From contig JAWQEG010003723.1 of assembly GCA_033782935.1 (NCBI GenBank), positions 1 to 64,000 on the forward strand: a stretch of DNA of 64,000 nt, written 5' to 3'. The notes under the pieces are model-generated. The model had not been told where the DNA came from, did not search any database, and saw only the letters and a list, made by a program, of their open reading frames with translations. Shown one piece after another: positions 1 to 12,583 of the stretch (positions are counted from its first letter, which is position 1; every line of letters begins with the position of its first letter). This DNA is from Petrolisthes cinctipes. Lineage: Eukaryota > Arthropoda > Malacostraca > Decapoda > Porcellanidae. The translations under genes were made by a program, and so were the position numbers.

Positions 1-149
1 ACAGGGTCTTTAAATTAATATCGAGCGGCCGAAAACTGTAATATTCCAAAATAGGGTATGTAGATATTTCATTATAGTGAACACGATGACCGACCGCACT
101 TGTTAATGACTGTGAATACCCAAAACCCGATCGATATTACATGAAGGGG

Positions 150-930
150 TGGAGTGTAAAGAAGAAGGTAGTCAAGGATGAATTTTGGATGGATTTAGGA
201 TGGAGTAGAGAGGGGTGTAGATAGGATGGAGGATATAGGATGGGAGGATTTAGGATTGAGAGAAGGGGGATGGAGGATATAGGATGGGAGGATTTAGGAT
301 GGAGTAGAGAGGGGTGTAGATAGTGAATAGGATGGAGGATATAGGATGGGAGGATTTAGGATTGAGAGGAGGAGTTAAACTAGTGTATGAGATGGATGGA
401 TGGATTTAGGATGAAGAGGAGGAGGAGGGATTAAGATAGTGAAAATAATAGGCAATAAGATGAGGGATTTAGGATTGAGAGAAGAGGTGTAGATAGTGAA
501 CAGGATGGAGAATTTAGGATGGAAAGGAGGAGGGATAAAGTTAGTGAATAGGATGGAGGATATAGGATTGACAGGAGGAGTTAAGTTAGTGAATGAGATG
601 AATGGATGGATTTAGGATGAAGAAAAGGAGGGGTAATGATAGTCAATAAGATGAAGGATTAAGGATGGAGAGAACGGGTGTAGATAGTGAACAGGATGGA
701 GGATATAGGATGGAAAGGAGGAGAGATAAAGATAGTGAAGGATGAATGGATGGATTTAGGATGGAGAAATAGAGGGATAAAGATAGTGAATAGGATGAAG
801 GATATAGGATGGAATGGAGGAGGGTTAAATATAGTGAATAGGATGAAGGATTTAGGATGGAGAGGATTGGTGGTAAAGCTAAGATGGAAAGGATATGAAG
901 AGATGGTCAAGGATGAAGGATTGTTTAAGA
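150..930. repeat. GGATTTAGGATGGAG minisatellite
   Basis: A purine-rich tandem array. Short blocks such as GGATTTAGGATGGAG, GGATATAGGATGG and GTAGATAGTGAATAGG recur in shifting order with higher-order periods of several tens of bases. Open frames on either strand are by-products of the repeat (no stops in the repeated phase) and show no domain. The array runs straight into a (GA)n tract. Confidence 0.85.
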
Positions 931-946
931 AATACGACACTTCATT

Positions 947-948
<2 letters not shown>

Positions 949-1023
<75 letters not shown>

Positions 1024-1027
1024 GGGG
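949..1027. repeat. (GA)n microsatellite followed by poly-G
   Basis: About 64 bases of perfect GA dinucleotide, then about 16 G. Pure simple sequence; the Arg-Glu open frame across it is an artefact. Confidence 0.97.
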
Positions 1028-1179
1028 ATATTAAGGGGAGTGAATAGATGGACATTGGGGGATGGCAAAGGAATACACACACAAACAAACTAACACATGG
1101 TTAATTAATTAAGAGGAAAGAAAATTTTCAAGGATAGATAAAGATACATTGTCATACGTACACAATATTTTTAGCGTAA

Positions 1180-1487
1180 GATAAAATAGGTCAGGTCATA
1201 TTAGGTCATGTTAGGTTGGGTTAGGTTATGCTAGGTTAGGTCAGGTAACATTAGGTTGGGTTAGGTTATGCTAGGTTAGGTCAGGTAACATTAGGTTGGG
1301 TTAAGTTATGCTAGGTTAGGTCAGGTCACATTAGGTTGGGTTAGGTTATGCTAGGTTAGGTCAGGTCATATTAGGTTGGGTTAGGTTATGCTAGGTTAGG
1401 TCAGGTAACATTAGGTTGGGTTAGGTTATGCTAGGTTAGGTCAGGTCATATTAGGTTGGGTTAGGTTAGGTTACGTTAGGTCATAAT
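1180..1487. repeat. 40-bp satellite built from TTAGG-like words
   Basis: Tandem units of 40 bases (ATTAGGTTGGGTTAGGTTAT then GCTAGGTTAGGTCAGGTAAC), about six copies from 1211 on, with single-base variants such as CATA for AACA. The word TTAGG/TTAGGT is the arthropod telomere motif, but the 40-base higher-order unit shows this is an interstitial satellite and not a telomere. The same unit and the same right flank (TTACGTTAGGTCATAATAA) occur again near 5.5 kb. Confidence 0.9.
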
Positions 1488-1863
1488 AAAATTAATTATA
1501 CGAGCAGAAATCGCATCTTCAAGTTAATCATCTGATACATTTTTTTGTAACTGAATATAATAATTACCGGTATGTTATTTATATTGAGGAAAATCGTTTG
1601 TATTTATAATTATATATATGCATTTTAAAGTCTTTGTTTTTGTCAGTGCTTGAAGGTCCGCGAGAACTATATATAATTATAATATTCAAAGGCTTATTTA
1701 TAGGAAACTTTGCCGGAGTATAATAAAATGGAATAGAGTAACAAGAGACAGAGAGAAGTCAGTATAGTATAGGAAAAGCACTTGCCCTGTAGTAGCCTAA
1801 TTATAAATAGCTTATGTAGCCTATACCTGATAATGATGATGATAAAAGAAGGTTACTGATTAG

Positions 1864-1886
1864 AACACACACACACACACACACGC

Positions 1887-1939
<53 letters not shown>

Positions 1940-1998
1940 CATACACACACACATACACACGCACACACACACACATATATACACACACACACACACAC

Positions 1999-2071
<73 letters not shown>

Positions 2072-2094
2072 CACATACACACACACACACACAC

Positions 2095-2160
<66 letters not shown>
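1864..2160. repeat. (CA)n/(TA)n compound microsatellite
   Basis: Nearly 300 bases of CA dinucleotide interrupted by short ATATAT blocks. The Cys-Val open frames on the minus strand are repeat artefacts. Confidence 0.97.
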
Positions 2161-2163
<3 letters not shown>

Positions 2164-2299
2164 GCATATCTGTTGCGTCGCTGAAAACAATAATAAATAA
2201 TCAAACACACACAATTCCTCATTAATAAGATTGACGCCAGGTATGAAGGACTTTCAGATATCAGGCAGAGGTGGACAGACAGGAGACAGAGTACAAATA

Positions 2300-2590
2300 T
2301 ATGACAGGAGTGAATATATAATGTAGATAGGGTATAGTTAGAGTATATACAGTAAAGGAAAGAGTATATAGAGTAGATACAGTATACTTAGAGTATATAA
2401 ATTATCGTAAAGGAAAGAGTATACAGTAGATAGAGTATAGTTAAAGTATATACAGTAAAGGAAAGAGTATACAATAGATAGAGTATAGTTAGAGTATATA
2501 TAGTAAATGAAAGAGTATACAGTAGATAAGAGTATAATTAAAGTATATACAGTAAATTAAAGAGTATAATATTCAGTATATAAAATAGAT
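2300..2590. repeat. AT-rich minisatellite (GAGTATA-TTAGAGTATATACAGTA)
   Basis: About five imperfect copies of a unit of roughly 50-60 bases containing AGAGTATA, GTTAGAGTATA, ACAGTAAAGGAAAGAG and ACAGTAGATA. No coding potential. Confidence 0.8.
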
Positions 2591-2734
2591 AGAGTACTGT
2601 ACAATAATTAAATATGTCATGTGAGAGGCAGAGGGTGGACAGTCCTATGGGGAAGTATAGGCTACACAGACTAAACATTTACAGTACATACCTGGGAAAT
2701 CTGGCCTGATAATACTGACTGATACTACCTGGGC

Positions 2735-3345
<611 letters not shown>

Positions 3346-3683
3346 AAGCAACAACAGGTGGAGCACAGAGACACAATCAGAGCTGGCCATGCAGGTTTCA
3401 TATAAGGAATATCATGTTTAATTCTATATGCCATGAAACACACTCTTTCACTATAAAACAGGCATTTGTTTTATGACATACTTTAGAGGAGTTATATTAT
3501 CATTAGCTTCCAGTTCCCTAACCATATAATTTCTCCATCTATAGACTATACGAGTAAGATCTGACCCAAGGGAGGAAGATAATGATCGAATAAAATAATA
3601 GTTTATAATGATAGATAGATGTTTTAGTATGTTTATGAGCGTCAGTAGCCAAAGGAACAGCATATGTTACCAATACCAACTTG

Positions 3684-3844
3684 AAAGGAGGAATCTCTTG
3701 TTGGTAAATTGGAGGGCTACTGATTCCTCCAAACTATGCCAGGAAACAGACGAGCCCAGTGATACTAATAAGAGATCTGTTTCGTGGCATAATTTAGAGG
3801 AATCACTAGCCCATTACTTTACCAACAACAGTTTCTTCCCTTAA
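3684..3844. mobile_element. MITE family D copy (TTAA-type, palindromic)
   Basis: Contains the family core CTCCAAACTATGCCAGGAAA and, later, the inverted counterpart (GTGGCATAATTTAGAGGAAT), and ends in CCCTTAA. The left end is less clear (GAAAGGAGG instead of TTAAGGGG). See the copy at 54342-54502 for proof of the TTAA target. Confidence 0.75.
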
Positions 3845-4206
3845 CCCTGAAACAATGGCTAATATCACTTAGTTTTTATCTGCCTACGACCAGATTCCCC
3901 ACCCCCTCCCCAGCAAGGAACCAAAAAACCGTATCTGTCAATCCATGCTTTCGTCTTATGCTTGGAACATCACGTATAATATTGTAACTAGAATACCTCA
4001 TACAGTCCAGAGTTGTAGTGTAAACAAATGGTTATAGGTCACGTTTGAGTCAACCCTCTATATAAACAACAGGTACAAGAACAATCAACTTATCTGTCTT
4101 ATCTCTACGTAAATATTGTCAGCCAGGATGATGCATGCAGTTCGAGGTGTATGTCCTCCCTTATAGTTCAAGATCAAGTGTGTATGATTAGAGACTGAAC
4201 TTGGTT

Positions 4207-4800
4207 GAGTCATTGTGCCTATTTTCACGATACATGTGTGATTATTACCGTTTTGATCTTGGAATATTGGATAAAACCATCGGATCATCTGGTTATGAAT
4301 TTTATTACAACTGCGTGATATTGCTTACGTCAATCATGATTATATGCAATAGGTTTATTCTTTCCCTACTAGTAAAATACATGTGCGATTACTGTTTTGA
4401 TCTTGGATATAACCATTGGATCATCTGGTAATAAATTTTGTTACAACTGCGTGCTATTGTTTAGGTCAATCATGATTATTTGCAGTGGGTCAATTCTTTC
4501 CCTTCTTTTAAGATACATGTGTGACTACTGCTTTGATCTTAGATATAACCATTGGATCATCAGGCTTTAAGTCTTGTTACAACTGCGTGCTATTGCTTAG
4601 GTCAATCATGATTATTTGCAGTGGGTCGATTCTTTCCCTTCTTTTAAGATACATGTGTGATTACTTCTCGTATGATCTTGGATAAATTAAACCATCGGAT
4701 CATCTGACTAATTCTCAATACAACCGCATGATGTTAATTGCTTAAGTCACCCACAATGTTTGCAGTGGGCATATAGAGTCTTTCCCTGAAGATACATAAA
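4207..4800. repeat. about 140-bp tandem repeat, four units
   Basis: The block ACATGTGTGATTA...TTTGATCTTGGATATAACCA...GGATCATCTGG...ACAACTGCGTG...CAATCATGATTATTTGC recurs with starts near 4231, 4379, 4514 and 4652, so the unit is 135-148 bases. The middle two units are most alike; the last is most diverged. No gene in or around it. Confidence 0.85.
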
Positions 4801-4887
4801 CCTATAAGCCAGGCAACATAACGAATGGGAAAGAGAATAATAGTATATAGAATCCTCAGTCCCTTACAGTCAGTTTATTAAGATTCT

Positions 4888-5056
4888 ATGGCATAAGGGA
4901 AGGGACTCGTTTTGGTAAATTGAAGTGCTATTAAATCATACAAATTATGTCACAAATCAGATTCTCTATTAGTAACATTGTGGTGACTTGTTTTCTGGGA
5001 TAGTTTGGAGGAAATGAGTAGCCCTCCATTATATACCAAATAGGTTCTCCCCTTAA
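4888..5056. mobile_element. MITE family D copy, diverged
   Basis: AAGGGAAGGG at the left, the palindromic arms (ATCATACAAATTATGTCACA and GGGATAGTTTGGAGGAAAT) in the middle and CTCCCCTTAA at the right. Degenerate but in the expected order and length. Confidence 0.65.
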
Positions 5057-5159
5057 ATCCTCTACAATAAGGGGGGCTACAACCCTGAAATAATTCCAAA
5101 TGTTGGCTTTGAGCGAGTTTCAAGGGGCACATATGGTGTAAAATCGGTGTGTACTATCA

Positions 5160-5305
5160 AAGACAAAAGTCGTGTCGTTGTCTTGTCCGATGATTTGATA
5201 TAACTCGTGAAACATAATGAAAACCCCACCACATATAACGTCCATGCCCAGTATGGTTAGCTCTTTACCATATGTTTCCACTAAATTTAACGACACGATA
5301 ATTAT
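5160..5305. mobile_element. dispersed repeat H (empty-site copy)
   Basis: Begins AAAAGTCGTGTCGTTGTC and ends near TTAACGACACGATAA, so its ends are short inverted repeats (TCGTGTCGTT). A second copy at about 54226-54520 is the same except that a family-D MITE sits in its TTAA (here at 5287-5290). This copy is therefore the unoccupied reference site. Confidence 0.75.
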
Positions 5306-5434
5306 TTGCTATTCACTATCTATAGATTGTGAATAGTAGAAATAAATAATAGAGGATGATGAGAACAATTGAATTTCTCGAGGTGTGTTTGACGCATTCT
5401 TACTTTACCGTGAAACTATTTTTACCCTTTAATT

Positions 5435-5705
5435 TATCAGGTTAGCTCAGGATAGGTCATATTAGGTTAGGTCAGGATAGGTCATGTTAGGTTGGGTTAG
5501 GTTATGCTAGGTTAGGTCAGGTAACATTAGGTTGGGTTAGGTTATGCTAGGTTAGGTCAGGTCATATTAGGTTGGGTTAGGTTAGGTTACGTTAGGTCAT
5601 AATAAGATTAATTAGGATAGGATAGCTTATGTTACGTTAGGTTTGGTCAGGTCATATTAGGTTAGTATGAAATAGGTTAGGCTAGGTCAGGTTATACTAG
5701 ATTAG
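5435..5705. repeat. TTAGG-like 40-bp satellite, second locus
   Basis: About three copies of the same 40-base unit as at 1.2 kb plus looser GTTAGG/GTCAGG words, with the same right flank (TTACGTTAGGTCATAATAA). The shared flank means both loci descend from one dispersed segment. Confidence 0.85.
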
Positions 5706-6059
5706 GTAAATCTGTAATTTTACAGACTGACTAAATTATTTAGATATTTCAGGAAATTACGAGTTTCACAGTCTGACTGTAACATATACACGTAAATCAT
5801 GTATGCTGTCTGTTAATCTTTGAACTTTATTATTTCTGTAAACATGCAAGAAAGAAATATTTAACACGAAATATTCATTAATGAATTATGTTCTATGAGT
5901 TTCTGCAAAGGACATGTTATAGATTAAATGAAGTGTGATAGAATGATGACCTAATATAATTCCCATTGAATAACCCCCCACTGTGTGTGTGTAGCAAAAC
6001 ATTATGAAGGGCTCAGTGGTGTAGTCAGAAAATTGGAAGTAAATGAGTCCTTCAAATAT

Positions 6060-6290
6060 TGCCACGAAACACCACCTATATGAAAGTAGCTTGTTTCGAT
6101 GCATAATTAGGAGGAATCAGAAGCTTCCTTTTCTCACACATGATCACAGGGTCCTTAGAGGGGGGTACAATACAGTGTTGGTAAATCTGGAGCAACTGAT
6201 TCCTCCAAACTATTCCAAGCAACAGACCACCAATATTTTTGTTTATGTGGTCCTGTTTCCATAGCATACTTTAGGGGATTCAAGGCGTTC
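6060..6290. mobile_element. MITE family D copies, degenerate or overlapping
   Basis: Contains GCTTGTTTCGATGCATAATT, then ACTGATTCCTCCAAACTATT and a CATAGCATACTTTAG block, i.e. the arms of the palindromic family D in rearranged order. Probably two decayed copies. Confidence 0.55.
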
Positions 6291-6412
6291 TAGATTACCA
6301 AAAGTGAATTACCCAACCTTAATTGACATGAAAAGTGAGGGAGGGAAGTTAATTGTCTTCACTCGAGTGTATATAATGAAGGTGTATATAGTTCACATGG
6401 GAGGCATTATTA

Positions 6413-6514
6413 CCAAGTGTATACTGACTCAGCACCATACACACAACCAAGTGTATACTGACTCAGCACCATACACACAACCAAGTGTATACTGACTCAG
6501 CACCATACACACAA
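6413..6514. repeat. 34-bp tandem repeat, three identical units
   Basis: Three perfect head-to-tail copies of a 34-base unit starting CCAAGTGTATACTGACTCAG and ending CACACAA. Identity between units points to recent expansion. Confidence 0.95.
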
Positions 6515-7356
6515 CCAGACAATCACAACACGTGGTTAGTTGTCTCAGCACCGCCCACTCTACTAAGGATGTATCAATAGGGGTAATTAATGTATACTAG
6601 ATTTTATTTCTCTTTAACTCTTACATTTTATCTGCTGTGTGTTTTTATTGGTCATATTCATAATTATATTCATATTCATAATTACAGGAATAAAATTTTT
6701 ACTAACGCATTTTTACCCTCCTCAGTTCCGATATAATCTAATTAAGCCATATAATTACACATCATGTCCTTCACTAACATTAAACTTTTGGGTGCACGTA
6801 TTATGTATTGTATTTTTGGTGAAGATTTATAACCAAGAACAATTACCGGTATACGAGTAAAAATTGGCACTGGACACTGATAGAGAAATATAAGTGAAGG
6901 TGTATAATATATTAGTGTTCATTTTGACTCCTCTCCTCAGTTTATATACATATATAATTTACTGTAAAATGACTGGCATCTTCTTTCACCCCTAATAATA
7001 ACTGAAATTAACCTCCTTACATCTAATTCCCCTTCTTACCACAATTAAAAGTTTATTTAAAGAAGAAAGCATTAAGAAAGATTGGGTTAGAAATTACAAT
7101 GCTGTGAAAGATGTCATGTGGCTGTGATTGAAAGAGGTGATGGTTAATTTCAATTTCTCCTAAACTTAGAATGCCTGTTGAATATTTGACGGGAGGCAGC
7201 GAGAGTTACCCCATTAGATCCAGTTGTAATTTCATGAGTGTTGAAGGACTATATGGGATTAAATGCAATAAAGAATATTTCCAAATTTCCTACATGAAAG
7301 AAGAAGTATAAGAAAATATATAAAAAGTTATATTAGTTGTAAGTCATAGCGAGTTT

Positions 7357-7395
7357 TTATTATTATTATTATTATCATTATTATTATTATTATTA

Positions 7396-7449
<54 letters not shown>

Positions 7450-7450
7450 G
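7357..7450. repeat. (TTA)n microsatellite
   Basis: About 30 TTA/ATT triplets with a few TCA interruptions. A second (ATT)n tract lies at about 7698-7731 and a (TA)n tract at about 8578-8652. Between them are only fragments of family D (about 7765-7860 and 8035-8125); no gene seen from 6.6 to 9.2 kb. Confidence 0.95.
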
Positions 7451-7693
7451 AGTACCTTATTAATTGTGTAATTCTTTATTTCCCAAAACAGAAGAACGAC
7501 GCCACAAAAAGTCATAAAGTCAGGTTACACGTACTTTTACATGGTGTTGTATTTTATTAGTGAATATAAAATTGTAGTGGAACCATTTCATTATTAAAGT
7601 ATACCCTTGTGATGACATAGAGTGTGTTAATTAATGAGATGTTGTACCATAAAGAAAACAAATGCATATAAAAGGGGGAATATTACTTTTTCA

Positions 7694-7732
<39 letters not shown>

Positions 7733-8577
7733 GGACCGAGATCGCGTAGGAGACTTGTTGGTGGCTTCTGATTCCTGCTGACCATCATGCCACGAACCAG
7801 CAGCTCCTTCAATATAGATGGTGGTGTTTCGTTGCAAAATTTGAAGGACTCACTAGAAGGATATTAATTTTATATGATCCAAAACAGCGTTGTGGCTATA
7901 CCGATGCAATATTTTACGGTCGTGGAATTATTATGTTGTTGTTGTTTTTTTCCGCATTATTGCAACGTGAATATTGCGTGCTATGAAATCTTGAAGAGTA
8001 GATAACTGAATTCTGAATGGGGAGAATTACTTAACAGGGTAGTATAGTGTTAATAAATTTGGAGTAAGTGTTACCTCTAAACTATTCCAAGCAACAGGAC
8101 ACCATTAATTTTGTTAATCTGCGATACAATTAAAAAACATTTATTATTATTATTTGGTTTGTTGTTTTGCAATTACAGAGACAATTGGTAGACCATTCAT
8201 TGCAGTAGCCTACTTCCTGAATAATGACCTCTCTCTCCATAATTATAGCCTGTGTAGGAATTCATATGGCCAACCGTAAATTTTCACTTCCTAGTCCAAA
8301 TTTCAGTTGATATCTGCCCCTTTGTCGACTCGTAACTTTGTGAGACGGACGTACTGTATATATACTGATCGACGTTCAACCCTTTAGCACTAGTCCAGTT
8401 GGCCCATAAATATTAATATATAATTCTTGGTTAAACAAAACCCAATAAATAAACAAACACAGCCAAGACAATTTAAAATGGAACAGAACCCCTTTCGTTA
8501 AAGTGTAACGAGAATCTAGAAGAAAATGTTGGCAGAATTCTGAGGGTATGTTAATTAAACAGGTTTCCCGCATTAAC

Positions 8578-8653
<76 letters not shown>

Positions 8654-9258
8654 TTTAGTTAAATTACCAATTTATTTAGTCAGTTAGGTTTTGTAAAATG
8701 ACTGATTTACATAACCTAACATAAACGGACTGAGTAAATTGGTCATTTCACAGACTGCCTGAAAGATTGTCATTTCACGAAATGACTAACTTCACAGAAC
8801 TTGAACCTAAACAGTAGGCTACACCACAGAGGTGATCCGACTGCTGCTTTACACACATACTTTAATGGACGCTCCATTTCAATTAAGGTTAATGACTGAC
8901 AAGTTGTGGATCTCGCTCAAAGGCACAGCTACTAAGGTCTACGAAACTTTCTTCAAAATATAATGTACACTGTCCCGCCAAATCATGAAAAAACAAATAG
9001 CCTCTTCTTAGTTATTTGCTATAAAGACCAATGGGAGGCTGCATTGCAAATACCAAGGGAAGTGGTCGATTTAATCTATGTAGTTAAATAGGAGTACCGT
9101 ATATTATTTGATATGTAGGCTACCAGTAAACAAACATTAGATAGTATACAAATTAATATGCATATTCACACCATTATGTTTTGAGTATTTAGAAATCTAA
9201 TTAAACATCAGCAGTAAATGTCAAAAACCTCAGTTATATTAATTATTATCTCTTGCAG

Positions 9259-9729
9259 CGTTTGGGAGGTGCAAGGCCAAATACAGACGATGCCGAGGCC
9301 TTGCCAGACAATCCCCCATCATACGAGGAGGCCATCAAATCAGAGGCTCCACCACCACCTTACTATATGGTTGTACCCGAGACTTATGTTCCCTCCACCT
9401 CTATAAACCCAAGCCACACCAAAGTACAAACACTGAAAACTTCTGCAGCTTCTACAAATGGAATAATGGACATGTCAGGTGTAACGAGAGCTACGGAAGG
9501 TATTACAAGCCCATTCCTACACCAGATCACCAACAGCGAAGAATTCTGTACATTACCAACTGCCCCTTCTCTATCTCAAGGCCCATATACATCAGCAGTT
9601 CTTACCCCTCCTCTACATCAAGGTCCCGTGGATGTCATGCGAGAGCCAATCTTGAGGGAAGTGAGTCGTGTCTTGGCACCTACACACCTTCCCTCCCCAA
9701 CCACACATGCACCTCCTGGATTCCCCTAA
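9259..9729 (+). CDS. last coding exon of a PPxY-motif protein (partial, 5' part not visible)
   Basis: A clear acceptor (TTATCTCTTGCAG) precedes an open frame of 156 codons ending in TAA. No start codon is expected here; the 5' exons must lie left of the window or in a form I cannot see. The translation is Pro/Thr/Ser-rich. It has one canonical PPxY motif near its start (NPPSYEEAIKSE) and a second possible one shortly after (PPPPYYMVVPE). PPxY is the ligand for WW domains, for example of Nedd4-family ubiquitin ligases, and is common in the cytoplasmic tails of small membrane adaptors. There is no membrane segment, cysteine cluster or folded domain in this exon, so it reads as a disordered tail. 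Codon use and the strong acceptor support a real exon. The family is not identified; the phase (0) is inferred from the frame. Confidence 0.75.
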   Translation, partial: RLGGARPNTDDAEALPDNPPSYEEAIKSEAPPPPYYMVVPETYVPSTSINPSHTKVQTLKTSAASTNGIMDMSGVTRATEGITSPFLHQITNSEEFCTLPTAPSLSQGPYTSAVLTPPLHQGPVDVMREPILREVSRVLAPTHLPSPTTHAPPGFP

Positions 9730-10577
9730 TGGGCTCTCATTGGGGTGCATTTCACCTGCCTGCAGACTAATGGGAGATTTTATGGTTATTTACCATGCAC
9801 AATATCTTCACTTTTAATAATCTAACTGGCTGCCATCACAGAGCAACTTCAACTGGCCTAGTCCTACTAGCTACTACGGTCTACGAAACCCGGTCCCACT
9901 CAGCTGCTAATTAGATTAGGTTGATGGTTTTTAGCTGTTTCCGTGTACAACAGGACTGCAACTTCTTCAGGGTATGCTCCTGTTAATCTAAAATATAGGA
10001 ATTCAAAATAGGGCCACAACCCTAAGACTTGCTTTAGACACGACGAGTGTCATGACCTGCTAAACTTCGTTACTAAAAAATAGAATAATTACTGTATAGA
10101 ACATGTTGGATTTAGTGTGAAGCTGTTCCAACATTCCAGAAGTTGATTGTTTCATAGAATTCCGATTCTAGTCATAGTCGTCGCAGCCCCTTCATATTCC
10201 AGATTACCATCAACACCCTGAAAGGCGCATATACATCATGTCTTGCGAACTGGACCAAACAGCAGAGATTGAAAAGGACATGAAGGAATATATCTCAGAT
10301 ACTATACCGTATATACAATAGTGGGCTCTGATAGGTGTACCAGGCAGGTGTACCAGTGATGATGTTAATGGTTCGATGGCTTGATACTCTGAAAGCTACC
10401 GACCGTACTGAATATTCGTGAAGAGACAATATATACATGAAACCAGTTCCTCCCATAGTCTTTTTAGAGGATGCCAAACTCCGACCACTGTCACTGTGTC
10501 ACTACAAGCTTAGTTGGCAAATTTGGTTGGTGTAAAATTGTACAACCTCAGACTTTACGAGAATATTGTGTTACCTC

Positions 10578-10583
10578 AATAAA
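10578..10583 (+). terminator. candidate poly(A) signal AATAAA of the PPxY gene
   Basis: An AATAAA lies about 850 bases after the stop codon at 9729, before the first transposon copy downstream. It is the first canonical hexamer I noticed after the stop. Assignment is inference. Confidence 0.35.
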
Positions 10584-10639
10584 TACTAGCCATCATCAAC
10601 AAGAGTAACAAGACAACAACAGTTACAGACACTACATTA

Positions 10640-10890
10640 TAAGGGATGGGTGTAGAGTTATGTTCAGTAATGTATGTCATCTTACCTGAGCGTTACCCAA
10701 CCTACATCCAGTACTTCATGTGGTAATTCACTTTTGTTACATTGGACTGCCATGATTCATCCAAAGTATGCCAGGAAACAGGACCAAATGAACAAAAATA
10801 ATGGTGCTCTGTTGCTTAGAATAGATTGGAGGAATCGGTTGCTCCAGATTTACCAACACTGCACTTCCACCTTAAAGGAGGGAAACAAGT
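10640..10890. mobile_element. MITE family D copy
   Basis: TACATTGGACTGCCATGATT, CAAAGTATGCCAGGAAACAG and the inverted arm (GAATAGATTGGAGGAATCGG), closing with CCAGATTTACCAACACTGCA and CACCTTAAAGG. The left end is interrupted by extra sequence (about 10640-10735). Confidence 0.7.
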
Positions 10891-11209
10891 AATCGGCTGA
10901 TGCACCAGTTCAACGAATACAATTAATGATGAAAATAATGAAGAATGAGTTGGTATTGGAAAAAAAAAATAATAATATGTAACGCGTAGTTATTTCATAC
11001 AAGGAATCACTGAAGAAATCCGTCAAGGAGGGCTTATAAAACAAGTCCAGCAGGCTTACTAATTTTCACGAGGTTCGTTCGCTGGAGGTTCCACACTTTA
11101 TTCGTCTAATCCTCACTAAGAATATTCTATAATCAACCGAAGCAAAGACATTCTGAATTTTGAATGAATTATCTCTATAGTGCCGATTATCGGAGCTAAA
11201 CAAATAATG

Positions 11210-11510
11210 TAATGTTGTTGTTGTAGTTCCCCAGACTGTCTGGCCGAGCAGTCCCGAGTCTGGTTGACCGAAGCCGCGCAGATGCTCGGACCTCCAAATG
11301 GGAGTCAGGGTAATAGTGAGATCTGTTTCTTCGAAGGCAATAGACGAGGGGACTGCTGGCTCACGGGCATGTACCCCCGAGCTAACAAACCCACCGTCTG
11401 TAGTCTTCCTTGTTGTGCCACCCAATCGGGCGATCTCGTCGGCTACCAAGAAGGAATGAGAAATAGTAAAAGAGACAGACAGGACAGGCCAGCTAGGGTG
11501 TGGTAGAGGA
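11210..11510. other. GC-richer segment of unknown nature
   Basis: A stretch clearly richer in G+C than its flanks, with open frames of 80 codons (+) and 127 codons (-). Neither frame shows a recognisable domain, and no good splice acceptor/donor pair brackets either. It could be an old exon, a transposon fragment or unique sequence. Confidence 0.3.
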
Positions 11511-12354
11511 TGCCGGATTTCTCATTTCTGGATAGAACCAGCCCTCACCAGTGTTTTGAAGTATTTTCCATTACATGTACTGTATAATTATACTATCCGC
11601 ACAAACTTCTGTCTAAATTAAAACGAATTGAGTATCCTTGTATATAGAATGTACTATAAGTAGTTTTAAGCACTGTAGTAAAAGTGATTCTTAATTAAGT
11701 AGAAGTGACTAATTTTAAATAATGGACATAATTACATGAGTTACTTTTGTTCACTTTGGTAAGTAGCAGACATTAAGTATAATGTAAATACCAATAAATA
11801 GTACATTTGCGAAAGAGATCGAGTTTCTTTATCCCCTGCCAAAAGAGAAGAGAAGGGCTAGGGTAGGCTAGGCTAGGCTATAGGCGCCCATCATGTCATT
11901 TGTGGTGATATTATAACAATTAGTGGATGAAATTCAATATCCAAACTTAAGTCTATTTTTTTGGATTTCATATTATTAATGAAGACCACTACCTACATGA
12001 CACAGCATGAACACTAATAGAGGTAGCATAAACATAAGAAAAGGCCAGTTCCTTTGTTGTATGTCTTTGCAACAATAATATACTTTTCATTTCAATTCAT
12101 TTCAAGAAAGGTGGTTAATAAAGACCCGTTGTAAAGGCAAAAGCTTCTTAACTCCTGGCAACGACATCGTATAAACAAACATAACTCTGCTGACTGAGAC
12201 GAGTCAGTGTTGCCAGGTGCAGGGAAATTTTTCTGTTTTAGGGAATTTTGAAGTCCATACAGGGAAATTATATAAAGATTTTTCGGTAAATTTTCAGAGT
12301 TACTCATGTGTGAGATTTTCGGTAAATATCTATTCTATTGCCAGTTGGCATTAC

Positions 12355-12583
12355 GATGTTTTAACCTTGCTTAAACAATACACAAAACTAGACCCATTGA
12401 CAACACGAAGACAGATACACAGACAACAGATGATATACAAAATCACAAACAAGTTAGTTGACATAGACAAAGACACATATGTACACCCTACAAGTATACG
12501 ATCCACTAGAGGCAGCCACAAGGCCCACAACTTAAAATACCATACATACCAGACAAGCACCGATATATTTAGGCACTCATTCT
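12355..12583 (+). pseudogene. LINE reverse-transcriptase 3' fragment (second copy)
   Basis: Translates to LLKQYTKLDPLTTRRQIHRQ, then MIYKITNKLVDIDKDTY, nearly identical to the C-terminal part of the LINE at 14373-14580. It stops abruptly at the start of the MITE at 12584, in the middle of the IFRHSF motif. A short truncated duplicate, not a gene. Confidence 0.8.

Noticed and set aside
1180..1487. A telomere or chromosome end
   Set aside because: The array has a 40-base higher-order unit, is interstitial, and is followed by ordinary genes; similar words occur inside a gene intron.
1801..2222. Three Cys-Val-rich open frames of 104-137 codons
   Set aside because: They are translations of the (CA)n tract in three phases; no start context, splice signals or domain.
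6413..6514. CRISPR-like direct repeats
   Set aside because: Units are head-to-tail with no spacers, in a eukaryotic context; a plain minisatellite.
11066..11506. Opposed open frames of 127 and 80 codons
   Set aside because: No motif, no splice sites in phase; listed only as a GC-richer segment of unknown nature.
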